From assembly GCF_009939195.1 (NCBI RefSeq), contig NZ_JAACKC010000001.1:551665-615664 (forward strand): DNA of 64,000 nucleotides. Direction: 5' to 3'. Numbering within the stretch: the stretch's first letter is position 1; the number at the start of each line of letters is the position of its first letter. The notes under the pieces are model-generated. The model saw nothing but the letters and a program-made list of their open reading frames with translations, ran no database searches and was not told where the DNA came from. Positions 19,323 through 29,168 of this stretch are shown one piece after another. Made by a program: the position numbers and the translations under genes. This DNA comes from Acinetobacter kanungonis. GTDB lineage: Bacteria > Pseudomonadota > Gammaproteobacteria > Pseudomonadales > Moraxellaceae.

Positions 19323-20219
19323 TCAACTTAAATAACTAGATAGCATCGGAATATATGGCGCAATAAAACCCAAAACAGTAGCAGAATTCGAAGCAAAACT
19401 CATAAAATCACTAAAAAGTGTTTTATATTGATCTGTACCTATAGAAGCTCCTAATATTTCAATTCTTTTTGAAACCTCTAAAACAATCTCATCATCAATA
19501 TCTGATTTCCCTAAATCATTTATTAACTGAATAAATTCTTCGGGAATTTGATTATTATTAACTTTTTGGTGAATAGTACTATGAGTATTCCCTGAAGCTA
19601 GATTCTGAACATTACCTGAAATATTAATATTAAAAATCTGACTTACTTTATCTTGAGGAATTGGATTTGAATTCAACTCTGCTTCTCCAGCTTGAGGATT
19701 TATCACTTCTATTTCTAATACAAAATTTAAAATCTTAGTTTTGACAGTATCAATTATACCTATAACAGAGGCTACTGGAATTACTTTCCATGCTTGTATA
19801 CAATTCATACCTCTGTACATATTCGAGCCATATTTAGCTAATATCGCTGGGTCCCAACTCTGTGTTAATTGCCCATTTTTATCATTGATTGTATAACTTT
19901 CTAAAGTTGCAATTGGACTTTTAAAATCAGCTTTAGAACATGACTCTTGTAACCAATTAGGAAGACCATGGGTCGGAATATCTGCATTACTCAAGCTACT
20001 ACCAAAGCTACCTACAAAATGTCCTTTAGACCCGACAAATATTGTTCTATAGTTTGGCAATAAATCTTCAGAACTATAACCGTTAAGTTCAAAATCCACC
20101 CAACTTTTAAAATCCTCATTTCCTAGCCTATAAGCTAGAATTTTACATTTCCTCAATAAATCTGAAACATTTACATTTGAATTTACAGCATCATTTTGAA
20201 TTTCTCGCAGTAAAGACAT
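19323..20219 (-). CDS. AbiTii-domain protein, candidate abortive-infection defence gene
   Basis: A 298-residue protein whose N-terminus, SLLREIQNDAV and LLRKCKILAYRLGNEDFKSW (about residues 2-41) followed by ELNGYSS, matches my memory of the AbiTii domain, found in predicted phage-defence proteins. The domain probably covers about 1-180. A central polar stretch, INISGNVQNLASGN (about 198-211), is followed by a helical segment. The C-terminus has a hydrophobic stretch (about 274-297) that might enter membranes. It is visibly more AT-rich than acnD. It lies 68 bases after acnD, separated by a terminator-like hairpin, with a weak GAGTG ribosome site. No partner toxin, nuclease or reverse transcriptase is adjacent. 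Biochemical role unknown. Confidence 0.8.
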   Translation of the reverse strand: MSLLREIQNDAVNSNVNVSDLLRKCKILAYRLGNEDFKSWVDFELNGYSSEDLLPNYRTIFVGSKGHFVGSFGSSLSNADIPTHGLPNWLQESCSKADFKSPIATLESYTINDKNGQLTQSWDPAILAKYGSNMYRGMNCIQAWKVIPVASVIGIIDTVKTKILNFVLEIEVINPQAGEAELNSNPIPQDKVSQIFNINISGNVQNLASGNTHSTIHQKVNNNQIPEEFIQLINDLGKSDIDDEIVLEVSKRIEILGASIGTDQYKTLFSDFMSFASNSATVLGFIAPYIPMLSSYLS

Positions 20220-20232
20220 TTCACACTCGAAT

Positions 20233-20264
20233 TAAAAAACCCCACTCAAAAGTAGGGCTTTTTT
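20233..20264 (-). terminator. Terminator-like hairpin after acnD
   Basis: An A-run with CCCCACT (20233-20246) pairs imperfectly with AGTAGGGCTTTTTT (about 20251-20264), with a one-base bulge. On the minus strand it ends in T-rich sequence. It separates acnD from the AbiTii gene. Confidence 0.6.
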
Positions 20265-20287
20265 AAAACAATTTCAAATACTTTAAA

Positions 20288-22912
20288 TTAAGCTGTTAAT
20301 TGTTCTTTCTCTTCTTGGCTTTCCAAAAAGTCCTGAGCAAAACGCTGAAGTACACCACCCGCTTCATATACAGACACTTCTTCTTCTGTATCTAAGCGGC
20401 AAGTGACAGGCACTTCCACAACTTCATTCTTACCATCAGCCGTTGCACGTTCAATCACTAAAGTTAAGGTCGAACGTGGTGCAATATTACCAATCACGCT
20501 GTATAGCTCAGTACCATCCAGCTTCAAAGTATTACGGTTTACACCTGCTTTAAACTCAAGTGGTAACACGCCCATACCCACCAAGTTGGTACGGTGAATA
20601 CGCTCAAAACCTTCCGCGACAATTGCTTCTACACCTGCAAGACGTACACCTTTCGCAGCCCAATCACGGCTAGAACCTTGACCATAGTCTGCACCTGCAA
20701 TGATGATGAGCGGTTGCTTACGATTCATGTAAGTTTCAATCGCTTCCCACATACGCATCACTTCGCCTTCTGGCTCTACGCGCGCTTTCGAACCTTGTTT
20801 AACAGTACCGTCAGAACGACGCACCATTTCGTTAAACAATTTCGGATTCGCAAATGTTGCACGTTGTGCTGTTAAGTGGTCACCACGGTGCGTAGCGTAA
20901 GAGTTGAAGTCTTCTTCAGGTACGCCCATTTTGTGTAGGTATTCACCTGCCGCAGAGTCCATCAAAATCGCATTTGAAGGCGACAAATGGTCTGTGGTGA
21001 TGTTGTCACCCAAAATTGCCAACGGACGCATATTTGCCAAAGTACGTGGCGCAGCCAACGCACCTTCCCAATATGGCGGACGGCGAATATAAGTACTTTG
21101 TGGACGCCAGTCGTAAAGTGGGCTTTCCGCTTGCTCAACTTCGCCCAAGTCAAACATAGGAATGTAGACTTTACGGAATTGTTCAGGCTTCACCGCATCT
21201 TTTACCAGTGCATCAATTTCAGCATCGGAAGGCCAAATGTCTTTCAGGTAAATTGGATTACCGTCTTTGTCTGTGCCCAGTGCATCTTTTTCGATATCAA
21301 AACGAATCGTACCCGCAATCGCATACGCAACAACTAGCGGTGGAGATGCCAAGAACGCTTGTTTTGCATATGGATGGATACGACCATCGAAGTTACGGTT
21401 ACCCGACAGTACCGCTGTCGCATACAAGTCACGGTCAATGATTTCTTGCTGGATTTTCGGATCAAGCGCACCAGACATCCCGTTACAGGTGGTGCAGGCA
21501 TACGCCACGATACCAAAGCCCAGTTTCTCAAGATCACCCAAGACACCTGCTTCTTCTAAATACAATGCAGCCGCTTTTGAACCCGGTGCAAATGATGATT
21601 TCACCCAAGGCTTACGCACCAAACCAAGTTCATTGGCTTTACGTGCCAACAAACCAGCAGCAACTGTGTTACGTGGGTTTGAAGTATTGGTACACGAAGT
21701 AATTGCCGCGATGATGATTGCACCATCTGGCATTAAGCCATCGGTACGGTGCTCAACCACACCTGCAATGCCTTTCTCTTTCAAATCAGCCGTAGAAACA
21801 CGTGCATGCGGATTTGATGGACCAGCGATATTACGGGTTACGGTAGAAAGATCAAAACGAAGAACACGTGGATACTCAGCTTTGGTCATGTCTGATGCCC
21901 AAAGACCGATTTCTTTCGCATATTGTTCAACCAATGCCACTTGTGCATCTTCACGACCAGTTAGGCGTAAGTAATCAATGGTGTTTTGGTCAATGTAGAA
22001 CATTGCCGCAGTTGCGCCATATTCTGGAGTCATGTTGGAAATCGTGGCACGATCACCCACCGACATGCTGTCTGCACCTTCACCGAAGAATTCGAGGTAT
22101 GCACCCACCACGCGCTCTTTACGCAAGAACTCAGTCAATGCAAGCACGATATCAGTTGCCGTGATGCCCGCTTGACGCTGACCAACAAACTCAACCCCAA
22201 TAATGTCTGGCAGACGCATCCAAGATGCACGACCCAACATTACGTTTTCAGCTTCTAAGCCGCCCACGCCAATTGAAATAACACCTAAAGCATCGGTATG
22301 TGGTGTGTGTGAGTCTGTACCTACACAGGTATCTGGGAAAGCTACGCCATCACGTGCCTGAATCACTGGAGACATTTTCTCCAAGTTGATTTGGTGCATA
22401 ATGCCGTTGCCCGCAGGAATCACATCGACGTTTTTAAATGCCGTTTTAGTCCACTCAATAAAGTGGAAACGGTCTTCGTTACGACGGTCTTCTACCGCAC
22501 GGTTTTTCTCAAACGCGTCTGGATCAAAACCACCGTATTCCACAGCTAAAGAGTGATCCACGATCAACTGGGTTGGCACCACTGGATTGACTTTAGATGG
22601 ATCGCCACCTTTGTCTGCAATCGCATCACGCAAACCTGCAAGGTCAACCAATGCGGTTTGACCCAAGATGTCATGACACACCACACGCGCTGGATACCAA
22701 GGGAAATCCAGATCCTGACGGCGTTCAATCAATTGTGTTAAGTATGCAGTTAAATTTTCTGCATCTGCGCGACGAACCAACTGTTCCGCCAACACTTTAG
22801 AGGTGTATGGCAATGTCGCATAAGCACCAGGCTGAATATCTTCAACGGCTTGGCGTACATCATAGTAAGCTAATGATGTGCCTGGCAATGTCTTACGATA
22901 TTGGCTATTCAT
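20288..22912 (-). CDS. acnD: Fe/S-dependent 2-methylcitrate dehydratase AcnD
   Basis: AcnD is an aconitase-family enzyme that dehydrates 2-methylcitrate in propionate catabolism, normally with PrpF isomerising the product. The 874-residue protein is an intact aconitase. It has DSLAVEYGG-like and CVGTDSHTPHTDALG stretches (about residues 120-210), and Fe-S cluster Cys in TSCTNTSNPRNT and CTTCNGMSG. C-terminal swivel-domain motifs are GDNITTDHLSP and YGQGSSRDWAAKG. I call it acnD rather than acnA from its place directly after prpC. Start and prpC stop share one base (TAATG), so they are translationally coupled. prpF and prpD are not seen nearby. Confidence 0.92.
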   Translation of the reverse strand: MNSQYRKTLPGTSLAYYDVRQAVEDIQPGAYATLPYTSKVLAEQLVRRADAENLTAYLTQLIERRQDLDFPWYPARVVCHDILGQTALVDLAGLRDAIADKGGDPSKVNPVVPTQLIVDHSLAVEYGGFDPDAFEKNRAVEDRRNEDRFHFIEWTKTAFKNVDVIPAGNGIMHQINLEKMSPVIQARDGVAFPDTCVGTDSHTPHTDALGVISIGVGGLEAENVMLGRASWMRLPDIIGVEFVGQRQAGITATDIVLALTEFLRKERVVGAYLEFFGEGADSMSVGDRATISNMTPEYGATAAMFYIDQNTIDYLRLTGREDAQVALVEQYAKEIGLWASDMTKAEYPRVLRFDLSTVTRNIAGPSNPHARVSTADLKEKGIAGVVEHRTDGLMPDGAIIIAAITSCTNTSNPRNTVAAGLLARKANELGLVRKPWVKSSFAPGSKAAALYLEEAGVLGDLEKLGFGIVAYACTTCNGMSGALDPKIQQEIIDRDLYATAVLSGNRNFDGRIHPYAKQAFLASPPLVVAYAIAGTIRFDIEKDALGTDKDGNPIYLKDIWPSDAEIDALVKDAVKPEQFRKVYIPMFDLGEVEQAESPLYDWRPQSTYIRRPPYWEGALAAPRTLANMRPLAILGDNITTDHLSPSNAILMDSAAGEYLHKMGVPEEDFNSYATHRGDHLTAQRATFANPKLFNEMVRRSDGTVKQGSKARVEPEGEVMRMWEAIETYMNRKQPLIIIAGADYGQGSSRDWAAKGVRLAGVEAIVAEGFERIHRTNLVGMGVLPLEFKAGVNRNTLKLDGTELYSVIGNIAPRSTLTLVIERATADGKNEVVEVPVTCRLDTEEEVSVYEAGGVLQRFAQDFLESQEEKEQLTA

Positions 22913-24063
22913 TAAACACGCTCTGCTAATGGTTTAAATTCGAGGTTTTCAGGACCTGTGTAGTTCGCGCTTGGACGAATAATTTTGCCGTCTTGACGCT
23001 GTTCAATCACGTGCGCTGACCAACCTGCGGTACGCGCAATCACGAATAATGGCGTGAACATTGCTGTTGGAACACCCATTAAGTGGTAGCTTACCGCACT
23101 GAACCAGTCGAGGTTCGGGAACATGTTTTTCACTTCTTTCATCACGGCTTCTAAACGTTCCGCAATCAAATACATTTTTTTGTTTTCTTGTGCATCCGCC
23201 AGTTCAAGCGCCACTTGCTTGATCACTTCGTTACGTGGGTCAGCAATGGTGTAAACAGGGTGACCAAAACCAATCACCACTTCTTTGTTTTCTACACGCT
23301 TACGAATGTCCGCTTCTGCTTCATCAGCATTGTCATAACGCTGTTGAATCACGAATGCAACTTCGTTGGCACCACCGTGTTTCGGACCACGTAATGCACC
23401 AATCGCCCCTGCGATAGTTGAGTACATGTCTGAACCTGTACCTGCAATCACACGTGACGTGAAAGTAGAGGCGTTGAACTCGTGCTCTGCGTACAAGATC
23501 AATGAAGTGTGCATCGCTTGAATCCATTGTTCACATGGTTTTTCACCGTGTAACAAATGCAGGAAGTGCGCACCAATTGAGTCATCATCAGTTTCAACTT
23601 CAATGCGTTTGCCGTTGTGGCTGAAGTGGTACCAGTACAGCAACATTGAACCGAAAGATGCCATTAATTTGTCTGCGATGTCACGTGCGCCTGCATAGTT
23701 ATGGTCTTCATGTTCTGGGGTTAAGCAACCTAGCACCGAAACACCTGTACGCATCACGTCCATTGGGTGTGCATACGGCGGAAGCTGTTCTAGCGCAGCT
23801 TTAAGCGATGCGGGTAAGCCACGAAGTGCTTTTAATTTGTTTTTATAGGCTTTCAGTTCAGCTTTGTTGGGTAATTTGCCGTGTACCAAAAGGTAAGCCA
23901 CTTCTTCAAATTCGCTTTGACCAGCAAGGTCTAGAATGTCGTAACCACGGTAGTGCAAGTCATTACCACTACGACCTACGGTACAGAGTGCTGTATTCCC
24001 CGCAACTTGTCCGCTTAGTGCAACTGACTTCTTTGGCTTAAATCCTGTTGTTGTAGCATTCAT
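22912..24063 (-). CDS. prpC: 2-methylcitrate synthase PrpC
   Basis: PrpC condenses propionyl-CoA with oxaloacetate to 2-methylcitrate. The 383-residue protein is of the short, type II citrate-synthase kind. Visible active-site regions are [11 protein letters not shown] (first His, about residue 230), [16 protein letters not shown] (second His, about 270) and the final Asp region near [13 protein letters not shown] (about 320). Its position between prpB and acnD separates it from the TCA citrate synthase. It lies 101 bases after prpB with no clear terminator. Confidence 0.95.
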   Translation of the reverse strand: MNATTTGFKPKKSVALSGQVAGNTALCTVGRSGNDLHYRGYDILDLAGQSEFEEVAYLLVHGKLPNKAELKAYKNKLKALRGLPASLKAALEQLPPYAHPMDVMRTGVSVLGCLTPEHEDHNYAGARDIADKLMASFGSMLLYWYHFSHNGKRIEVETDDDSIGAHFLHLLHGEKPCEQWIQAMHTSLILYAEHEFNASTFTSRVIAGTGSDMYSTIAGAIGALRGPKHGGANEVAFVIQQRYDNADEAEADIRKRVENKEVVIGFGHPVYTIADPRNEVIKQVALELADAQENKKMYLIAERLEAVMKEVKNMFPNLDWFSAVSYHLMGVPTAMFTPLFVIARTAGWSAHVIEQRQDGKIIRPSANYTGPENLEFKPLAERV

Positions 24064-24164
24064 AAGATCTTCCTTCTTCCATTGGGTGGATCAAATCATT
24101 GTGATTCATCGTGACTGCTGTATTTCCTGTGCAGACACGATGAATGGTCTAGTAAATTGTGTTG

Positions 24165-25049
24165 TTATTTATTTTTTACAAAAGAGGCATCAAGGTATTG
24201 TTCAAACGCATGGTAGTTAATGCGGTCATACAATTCTTGGCGGGTTTGCATGGTGTCGACCACATTCTTTTGCGTGCCTTCTTTACGTAATGTGGTGTAC
24301 ACGTTTTCTGCCGCCTTGTTCATGGCACGGAATGCAGAAAGTGGATACAGTGCAATGCTCACGTCCGCAGAAGCCAATTCTTCTGTGGTGAATAATGGCG
24401 TAGAACCAAATTCAGTAATGTTCGCCAAAATAGGCACATGGGTCGCAGCAGCAAATTGCTTGTACATGGCCAATTCAGTGATCGCTTCAGGGAACAACAT
24501 GTCCGCACCTGCTTCAATATAAGCCCCAGCACGGTCAATTGCCGCTTGTAAACCTTCAACCGCTAAAGCATCGGTACGCGCCATAATCACAAACTTATCA
24601 TCACCACGTGCATCCACAGCAGCTTTAATACGGTCTACCATTTCTTGTTGTGAAACAATGGCTTTGTTTGGACGGTGTCCACAACGCTTTGCACCGACTT
24701 GGTCTTCAATGTGCATGGCTGCTGCGCCAAACTTGATTAGCGCTTTGGTGGTACGTGCAATGTTAAATGCAGATGCGCCAAAACCTGTATCTGCATCCAC
24801 CAATAAAGGTAGATCGCAAACATCGGTAATACGGCGTACATCAGTAAGAACGTCATCTAGGTTGCTAATGCCTAAGTCAGGTAGACCTAGAGAACCTGCC
24901 GCAACCCCACCGCCAGATAAGTAAATCGCTTTGTAGCCTGCACGCTTTGCCAATAATGCATGATTGGCATTGATGGTGCCGACGACTTGTAAAGGATGCT
25001 CGCTAGCGACTGCATCACGGAATTTCTGTCCTGCTGATAACGTTGACAT
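24165..25049 (-). CDS. prpB: 2-methylisocitrate lyase PrpB
   Basis: PrpB cleaves 2-methylisocitrate to pyruvate and succinate. The 294-residue protein has the isocitrate-lyase-superfamily signature KRCGH (about residues 119-123), DADTGFG with a Mg-binding Asp (about 84-90) and ED near residues 112-113. I chose the ATG at 25049 because the GGAGAGAGGGAG upstream is a strong ribosome site. An in-frame GTG at 25070 would place that site inside the gene. It begins 23 bases after the regulator stop. Confidence 0.95.
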   Translation of the reverse strand: MSTLSAGQKFRDAVASEHPLQVVGTINANHALLAKRAGYKAIYLSGGGVAAGSLGLPDLGISNLDDVLTDVRRITDVCDLPLLVDADTGFGASAFNIARTTKALIKFGAAAMHIEDQVGAKRCGHRPNKAIVSQQEMVDRIKAAVDARGDDKFVIMARTDALAVEGLQAAIDRAGAYIEAGADMLFPEAITELAMYKQFAAATHVPILANITEFGSTPLFTTEELASADVSIALYPLSAFRAMNKAAENVYTTLRKEGTQKNVVDTMQTRQELYDRINYHAFEQYLDASFVKNK

Positions 25050-25072
25050 AAGTTCTCCCTCTCTCCTCACGA

Positions 25073-25756
25073 TTAAGAAATATGTTGCTGAATATTTTGA
25101 TAGGATGCGGCAATGTGACGACGCATCAGTAACTCCGCCAGTTCCGCATCACCATCGGCAATGGCATCTAAAATACGGATATGTTCTGACAAGGCTCTGT
25201 GTGGACGATTTGGGGTTTTGGAATACTGAATTCGGTACATCCGAATCAAGTGATACAACTCATCACACAGCATCTTTTCTAGGGTTTTATTGCCACAGTT
25301 CTTGATGATGCAGTAATGAAAATCGTCCTGACCTTCTTGTAAGTAATATCCTTTACCTTCTTTAAAATCTGGGTCCTGTGCATGCATATGCAGCACTTCA
25401 CGCAAGTTTAGAATCTGTTGCTTATCGATGCTTTGTGCCGCCAAACGACAAGCCAGTCCTTCTAAGTTTTCACGAATTTGATACAGCTCGAACAATTGCT
25501 GATGCGACAAGGACACCACACGTGCGCCGACATGCGCAGTCCGTTCCACCAATTTTTGCCCTTCTAGGCGATGAATGGCTTCACGTAAAGGACCACGACT
25601 GATGCCATACACACGAGCCAGCTCAGGTTCAGAAATCTTGCTACCCGCTGCAATTTCACCACTGACAATTGCAGTTTGAATCTTTCTGAAAATTTGGTCT
25701 GTTAAAGTCGCATTAGCGGCTTGTTTTGTCTGCGTAGACAGCTCTTCGGTTAGCAT
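25073..25756 (-). CDS. GntR/FCD-family regulator of the prp cluster
   Basis: A 227-residue GntR-family regulator with an N-terminal winged helix (about residues 20-85, with the [19 protein letters not shown] recognition region) and a C-terminal FCD ligand domain (about 92-215). The FCD domain has probable metal ligands: an Asp-Phe-His, a later His near EHIRIL and a His in MRRHIAAS. As first gene of the operon it probably senses a methylcitrate-cycle intermediate and represses itself and prpB-prpC-acnD. Two ATTGTCAACAA sites upstream fit the FadR/FCD TTGTCnACAA type of operator. Confidence 0.92.
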   Translation of the reverse strand: MLTEELSTQTKQAANATLTDQIFRKIQTAIVSGEIAAGSKISEPELARVYGISRGPLREAIHRLEGQKLVERTAHVGARVVSLSHQQLFELYQIRENLEGLACRLAAQSIDKQQILNLREVLHMHAQDPDFKEGKGYYLQEGQDDFHYCIIKNCGNKTLEKMLCDELYHLIRMYRIQYSKTPNRPHRALSEHIRILDAIADGDAELAELLMRRHIAASYQNIQQHIS

Positions 25757-25830
25757 ATTGTCAACAATCAGTTCAATTATTAGCTAAAATAAGCACAAAT
25801 AAATTAAAATGCAACAAGATTGTCAACAAC
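25757..25830 (-). promoter_or_regulatory. prp promoter with two GntR-type operators
   Basis: ATTGTCAACAAT (25757-25768) directly abuts the regulator's start codon, and ATTGTCAACAAC (25819-25830) lies 62 bases further up, about six helical turns. The minus-strand reading of the upstream site contains TTGACA (25821-25826), a likely -35 box. The arrangement suits repression by a bound, looped dimer. Confidence 0.75.
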
Positions 25831-26132
25831 TTTGGTATTAGAGTTGCAAACCTTCTTAAAGATAACTTGACAAAGATGGAGTAGAATCATGGCTGGCTTC
25901 CGTTCTGAAGATGTTGCATTATCACACCTCAATAAATTATTTTAATTCAATGTTTTAAATCTTATTTCCATACTTGTTCCGTGATAGAACTGCAATTTTT
26001 ATAACAATGTCATGACCTGCTCTAACCACACTAGGTTTCAGTCAAATCACGCAGTCGTCCCGAATGACCCTTGAGTTTTATTGTCGACACTTCAGTTTTT
26101 GTTTTGCTCTATCTGTTATGCCGTAATCAAAA
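25831..26132. other. Intergenic stretch upstream of the prp regulator
   Basis: Mostly AT-rich sequence with no annotated gene. It holds one possible 18-codon micro-ORF listed separately (25889-25945). No tRNA or repeat was seen. Confidence 0.5.
25889..25945 (+). CDS. Possible 18-residue micro-ORF upstream of the prp cluster
   Basis: ATG to TAA encodes MAGFRSEDVALSHLNKLF. A GGAG lies 9-13 bases before the ATG and a TTGACA further up, so it could be translated. It may equally be chance or a gene remnant. I recognise no family. Confidence 0.2.
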   Translation: MAGFRSEDVALSHLNKLF

Positions 26133-26162
26133 AAAAGCCTCAAGGAAATGCTTGAGGCTTTT
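26133..26162. terminator. Terminator after the copper ATPase gene
   Basis: AAAAGCCTCAAG (26133-26144) pairs perfectly with CTTGAGGCTTTT (26151-26162) around a six-base loop. On the minus strand the A-run becomes a T-run, fitting termination of the ATPase transcript. Confidence 0.9.
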
Positions 26163-26186
26163 GTTACCATTTATATGCTATGTGAC

Positions 26187-29156
26187 TTATTTCGCCTTTT
26201 GTAAGCGCAAGGCATTTAGCACCACCGACAGTGAACTGAGTGACATCGCTACCGCAGCTAACATTGGGGTCAATAACAAGCCAGTCAATGGATAGAAAAT
26301 CCCCGCTGCCACGGGTACACCTAAGCCGTTATACACAAAAGAAAAGGCAAGGTTTTGCTTCATGTTGCGCACACCCAGTTTCGCCATATGCACTGCATCA
26401 GCTGCGCCACGGATATCGCCTTTGACCAAGGTCACTTGCGCTGTCTGTTTGGCAATATCAGTGCCGTTGCCCATGGCAATCCCGACATTGGCTTGAGCCA
26501 GTGCAGGCGCATCGTTAATACCATCACCCGCCATTGCGACAATTTTGCCCTGTGCCTGATATTGTTTCACAATTTCCAATTTTTCAGTTGGCGTGCAATT
26601 GCCATGAACATGCTGAATCCCCAGTTCTTGTGCCACCAACTGCGCATTCTGTTCATGGTCACCTGTCGCCATCACCACTTCAATGCCATCAGCCATCAAT
26701 TGCTGAATGACCTCTTGAGCATTGGTTTTAATCGCATCGTGAATTGAAATATAGGCCAGCACTTCTTGGCTATTGCTCAAGAAACTGATGACATTGCCTG
26801 CTGCACGTTGTTGATCCAACTGACTTTGTATAGCAGGATCTAAACCAATACCGAGTTGTTCCAGCAACTTTTGACTGCCGATATACAGTGTTTGTTCACC
26901 AATCTGACCTTTCACGCCAAAGCCTGTGACATCTTCAAAGTCTTCCACTTTCAGCAATTGCTGGGCAGGCACAATTTGCGTCAGGGTTTGTGCAATTGGA
27001 TGACTTGAATATTGTTCAATCGAAGCAATCCACTGTTCCACTTGCGCCTGTTCCACATTGGAACTGAGTAATCGAATTTCCTTTAAACTTGGCTTGCCTT
27101 CAGTCAAGGTTCCTGTTTTGTCGACAATCAGCGTATTGACCTTGCTTAAGGCTTCAATCGCTTCTGCATCTTTAAACAACACCCCTTTCTGCGCTGCACG
27201 ACCTGTGGTTGCCATGACCGACATCGGCGTAGCTAAGCCCAGCGCACATGGACAGGCAATAATCAGCACCGCTACTGCACACATCAAGGCTAAGTCAAAT
27301 TGTGCACCCCCAAACACCATCCATGCCACGAAGGTCAAAGCACTAATCAGCAACACCACAATCACAAAATACTTGGCAAATACATCGGCTAAACGTTGTA
27401 ACGGGGCTTTTGAGCGTTGTGCTTCCGCAACGGTCTGAATCATTTTGGCTAAGGTGGTATTCGCGCCCACCGCGGTAGTTTGAATACGGATACTGCCCTG
27501 TTGATTGACCGTTCCACCAATCACGGTGTCATGCACCTGTTTTTTCACAGGTACAGGTTCTCCCGTCATCATGGCTTCATCAACATAGGTTTTGCCTTCC
27601 ACCACCACACCATCCAGTGGAATCTGTTCACCTGAAGAAATCTGTAAAATATCCCCCTGCTTCACCATGCCAATATCAACTTCAACCACCTGATCGGCTT
27701 GTACCAATTTGGCAGTATTCACTTGCAGTTTTAGCAAGGCTTTGAGCGAGTCAGCAGTTTTGGCACGTGCTTTCAGCTCCATGATTTGACCAAGCAAACT
27801 TAAAGACACAATCATACACGCGGCTTCAAAATACACCGCCACGCCATGTCCTGTTTTAGCAGCTATCGGAATCAAGCTTGGGAAAATGGTTGCCACGACA
27901 CTATAAATATAGGCGGCTAACACCCCAACCCCAATCAAGCTCCACATATTCAAATTGCGAGTTTTATAGGAAGTCCAGCAGCGCTCAATAAACGGTTTAC
28001 CTGCCCACAGCACCACAGGGGTTGCCAGCACCAATTCAATCCACGGCTGAATATGCGGTGAAATAAAGCTGTGAATATGCGAACCCATCGCCATAACAAA
28101 CACAATTAAAGTCAGCGGCAAGGTCAGCCAAAAACGATGGCTAAAATCGACCAGCTCTGGGTTGGGTCCATCATCTAAAGTCGGTTGCATCGGCTCCAGT
28201 GCCATACCACAGATGGGACAAGTACCTGGACCTTTCTGCACAATTTCAGGGTCCATTGGACAGGTATAATCCATATCTGCCGCACCCTCAGGTACAGGGC
28301 GCTGATCCGGTGGAATCAGATAAAACTCAGGATCCGCCTTAAACTTATCCAAACAAGATGGATTACAGAAATAATAAGTTTGCTGTTGATAATCGGTTTT
28401 GAGTTCTGTGTTTGAATCGACCGACATACCGCAGACAGGGTCAATAAATGTGGATGACCCCGATGGAGCAGGATGTTCATGTTGATGTTTCCCGCCACCA
28501 CAGCAGCTACTTTTTTCGGGTTCCGGTTTAGGCTTGGGTGCACAACAGCTTGATTTTGATTCGGTTTGTTCTGTTTCAGGAGTTTTAGTCTCCGTACCAC
28601 AACATATCGAGGTTTTCTGAACTTCTGGTTTTGAAGCGTCACAACATCCTGATGCTTTTGCAGGCTTTTCTTCCTCTGTCGAAACATAGCTTTCAGGCGC
28701 AGCGATAAATTTTTGCTGACATTTTTCACTGCAAAAATAATAGTTTTTGCCCTGCCATTCGCTATGCGGTTTACTCAAATCTGTCACGGTCATGCCACAT
28801 ACAGGGTCAATAAATGTGGTCATCGCTGTATCTGAAACAGCTGTTGATCCACAACCACACCCTTTGGAAGTAACTACAACACTTTCCTCTTTCACCTGAG
28901 ATGAGGCATCGCTTAAATCTGTTTTCGGCTTACTGCAACATGAACTTTGCGCTTTTTCTGAGGTTAGATAAGCTTCAGGATCGGCTGCAAATTTGTCTAA
29001 GCAACCAGCACTACAAAACAAATAGCGAACCGATTGATATTCATAGGCATGTGGCGAATCCTCTGTAATTGTCATTCCACAGACAGGATCAATGGTCACC
29101 ACCGTTGGCGATTTTTTTTCTTTGGAACAGCAAGAGCTTTTGGGTTGCTCGTTCAT
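26187..29156 (-). CDS. Copper-type P1B ATPase with three N-terminal YHS domains
   Basis: An inner-membrane metal-exporting P-type ATPase of the CPx type. The core has CPCALGLATP (about residue 634), DKTGTLTEG with the phosphorylated Asp (about 679), and GDGINDAPALAQA. In front are three YHS metal-binding domains starting IDPVCGM at about 22, 117 and 240. They are joined by Cys-rich linkers (SSCCSK, SGCCD, SSCCGGG, HQHEHP), then a YTCPMDPEIV...CPICGM metal-binding motif near 300-327. I chose the ATG at 29156 (989 residues). A longer frame from 29363 would run across the promoter and into merR, and an ATG at 29168 is also possible. Copper or silver is most likely; triple YHS is unusual. Confidence 0.88.
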   Translation of the reverse strand: MNEQPKSSCCSKEKKSPTVVTIDPVCGMTITEDSPHAYEYQSVRYLFCSAGCLDKFAADPEAYLTSEKAQSSCCSKPKTDLSDASSQVKEESVVVTSKGCGCGSTAVSDTAMTTFIDPVCGMTVTDLSKPHSEWQGKNYYFCSEKCQQKFIAAPESYVSTEEEKPAKASGCCDASKPEVQKTSICCGTETKTPETEQTESKSSCCAPKPKPEPEKSSCCGGGKHQHEHPAPSGSSTFIDPVCGMSVDSNTELKTDYQQQTYYFCNPSCLDKFKADPEFYLIPPDQRPVPEGAADMDYTCPMDPEIVQKGPGTCPICGMALEPMQPTLDDGPNPELVDFSHRFWLTLPLTLIVFVMAMGSHIHSFISPHIQPWIELVLATPVVLWAGKPFIERCWTSYKTRNLNMWSLIGVGVLAAYIYSVVATIFPSLIPIAAKTGHGVAVYFEAACMIVSLSLLGQIMELKARAKTADSLKALLKLQVNTAKLVQADQVVEVDIGMVKQGDILQISSGEQIPLDGVVVEGKTYVDEAMMTGEPVPVKKQVHDTVIGGTVNQQGSIRIQTTAVGANTTLAKMIQTVAEAQRSKAPLQRLADVFAKYFVIVVLLISALTFVAWMVFGGAQFDLALMCAVAVLIIACPCALGLATPMSVMATTGRAAQKGVLFKDAEAIEALSKVNTLIVDKTGTLTEGKPSLKEIRLLSSNVEQAQVEQWIASIEQYSSHPIAQTLTQIVPAQQLLKVEDFEDVTGFGVKGQIGEQTLYIGSQKLLEQLGIGLDPAIQSQLDQQRAAGNVISFLSNSQEVLAYISIHDAIKTNAQEVIQQLMADGIEVVMATGDHEQNAQLVAQELGIQHVHGNCTPTEKLEIVKQYQAQGKIVAMAGDGINDAPALAQANVGIAMGNGTDIAKQTAQVTLVKGDIRGAADAVHMAKLGVRNMKQNLAFSFVYNGLGVPVAAGIFYPLTGLLLTPMLAAVAMSLSSLSVVLNALRLQKAK

Positions 29157-29168
29157 CGGACTCACCAT

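Noticed and set aside
21267..21974. 235-codon plus-strand frame inside acnD
   Set aside because: Lies entirely antisense to an intact aconitase gene with clear motifs; the long frame is a codon-bias shadow.
25050..25070. GTG start for prpB seven codons earlier
   Set aside because: It would put the strong GGAGAGAGGGAG ribosome site inside the gene.
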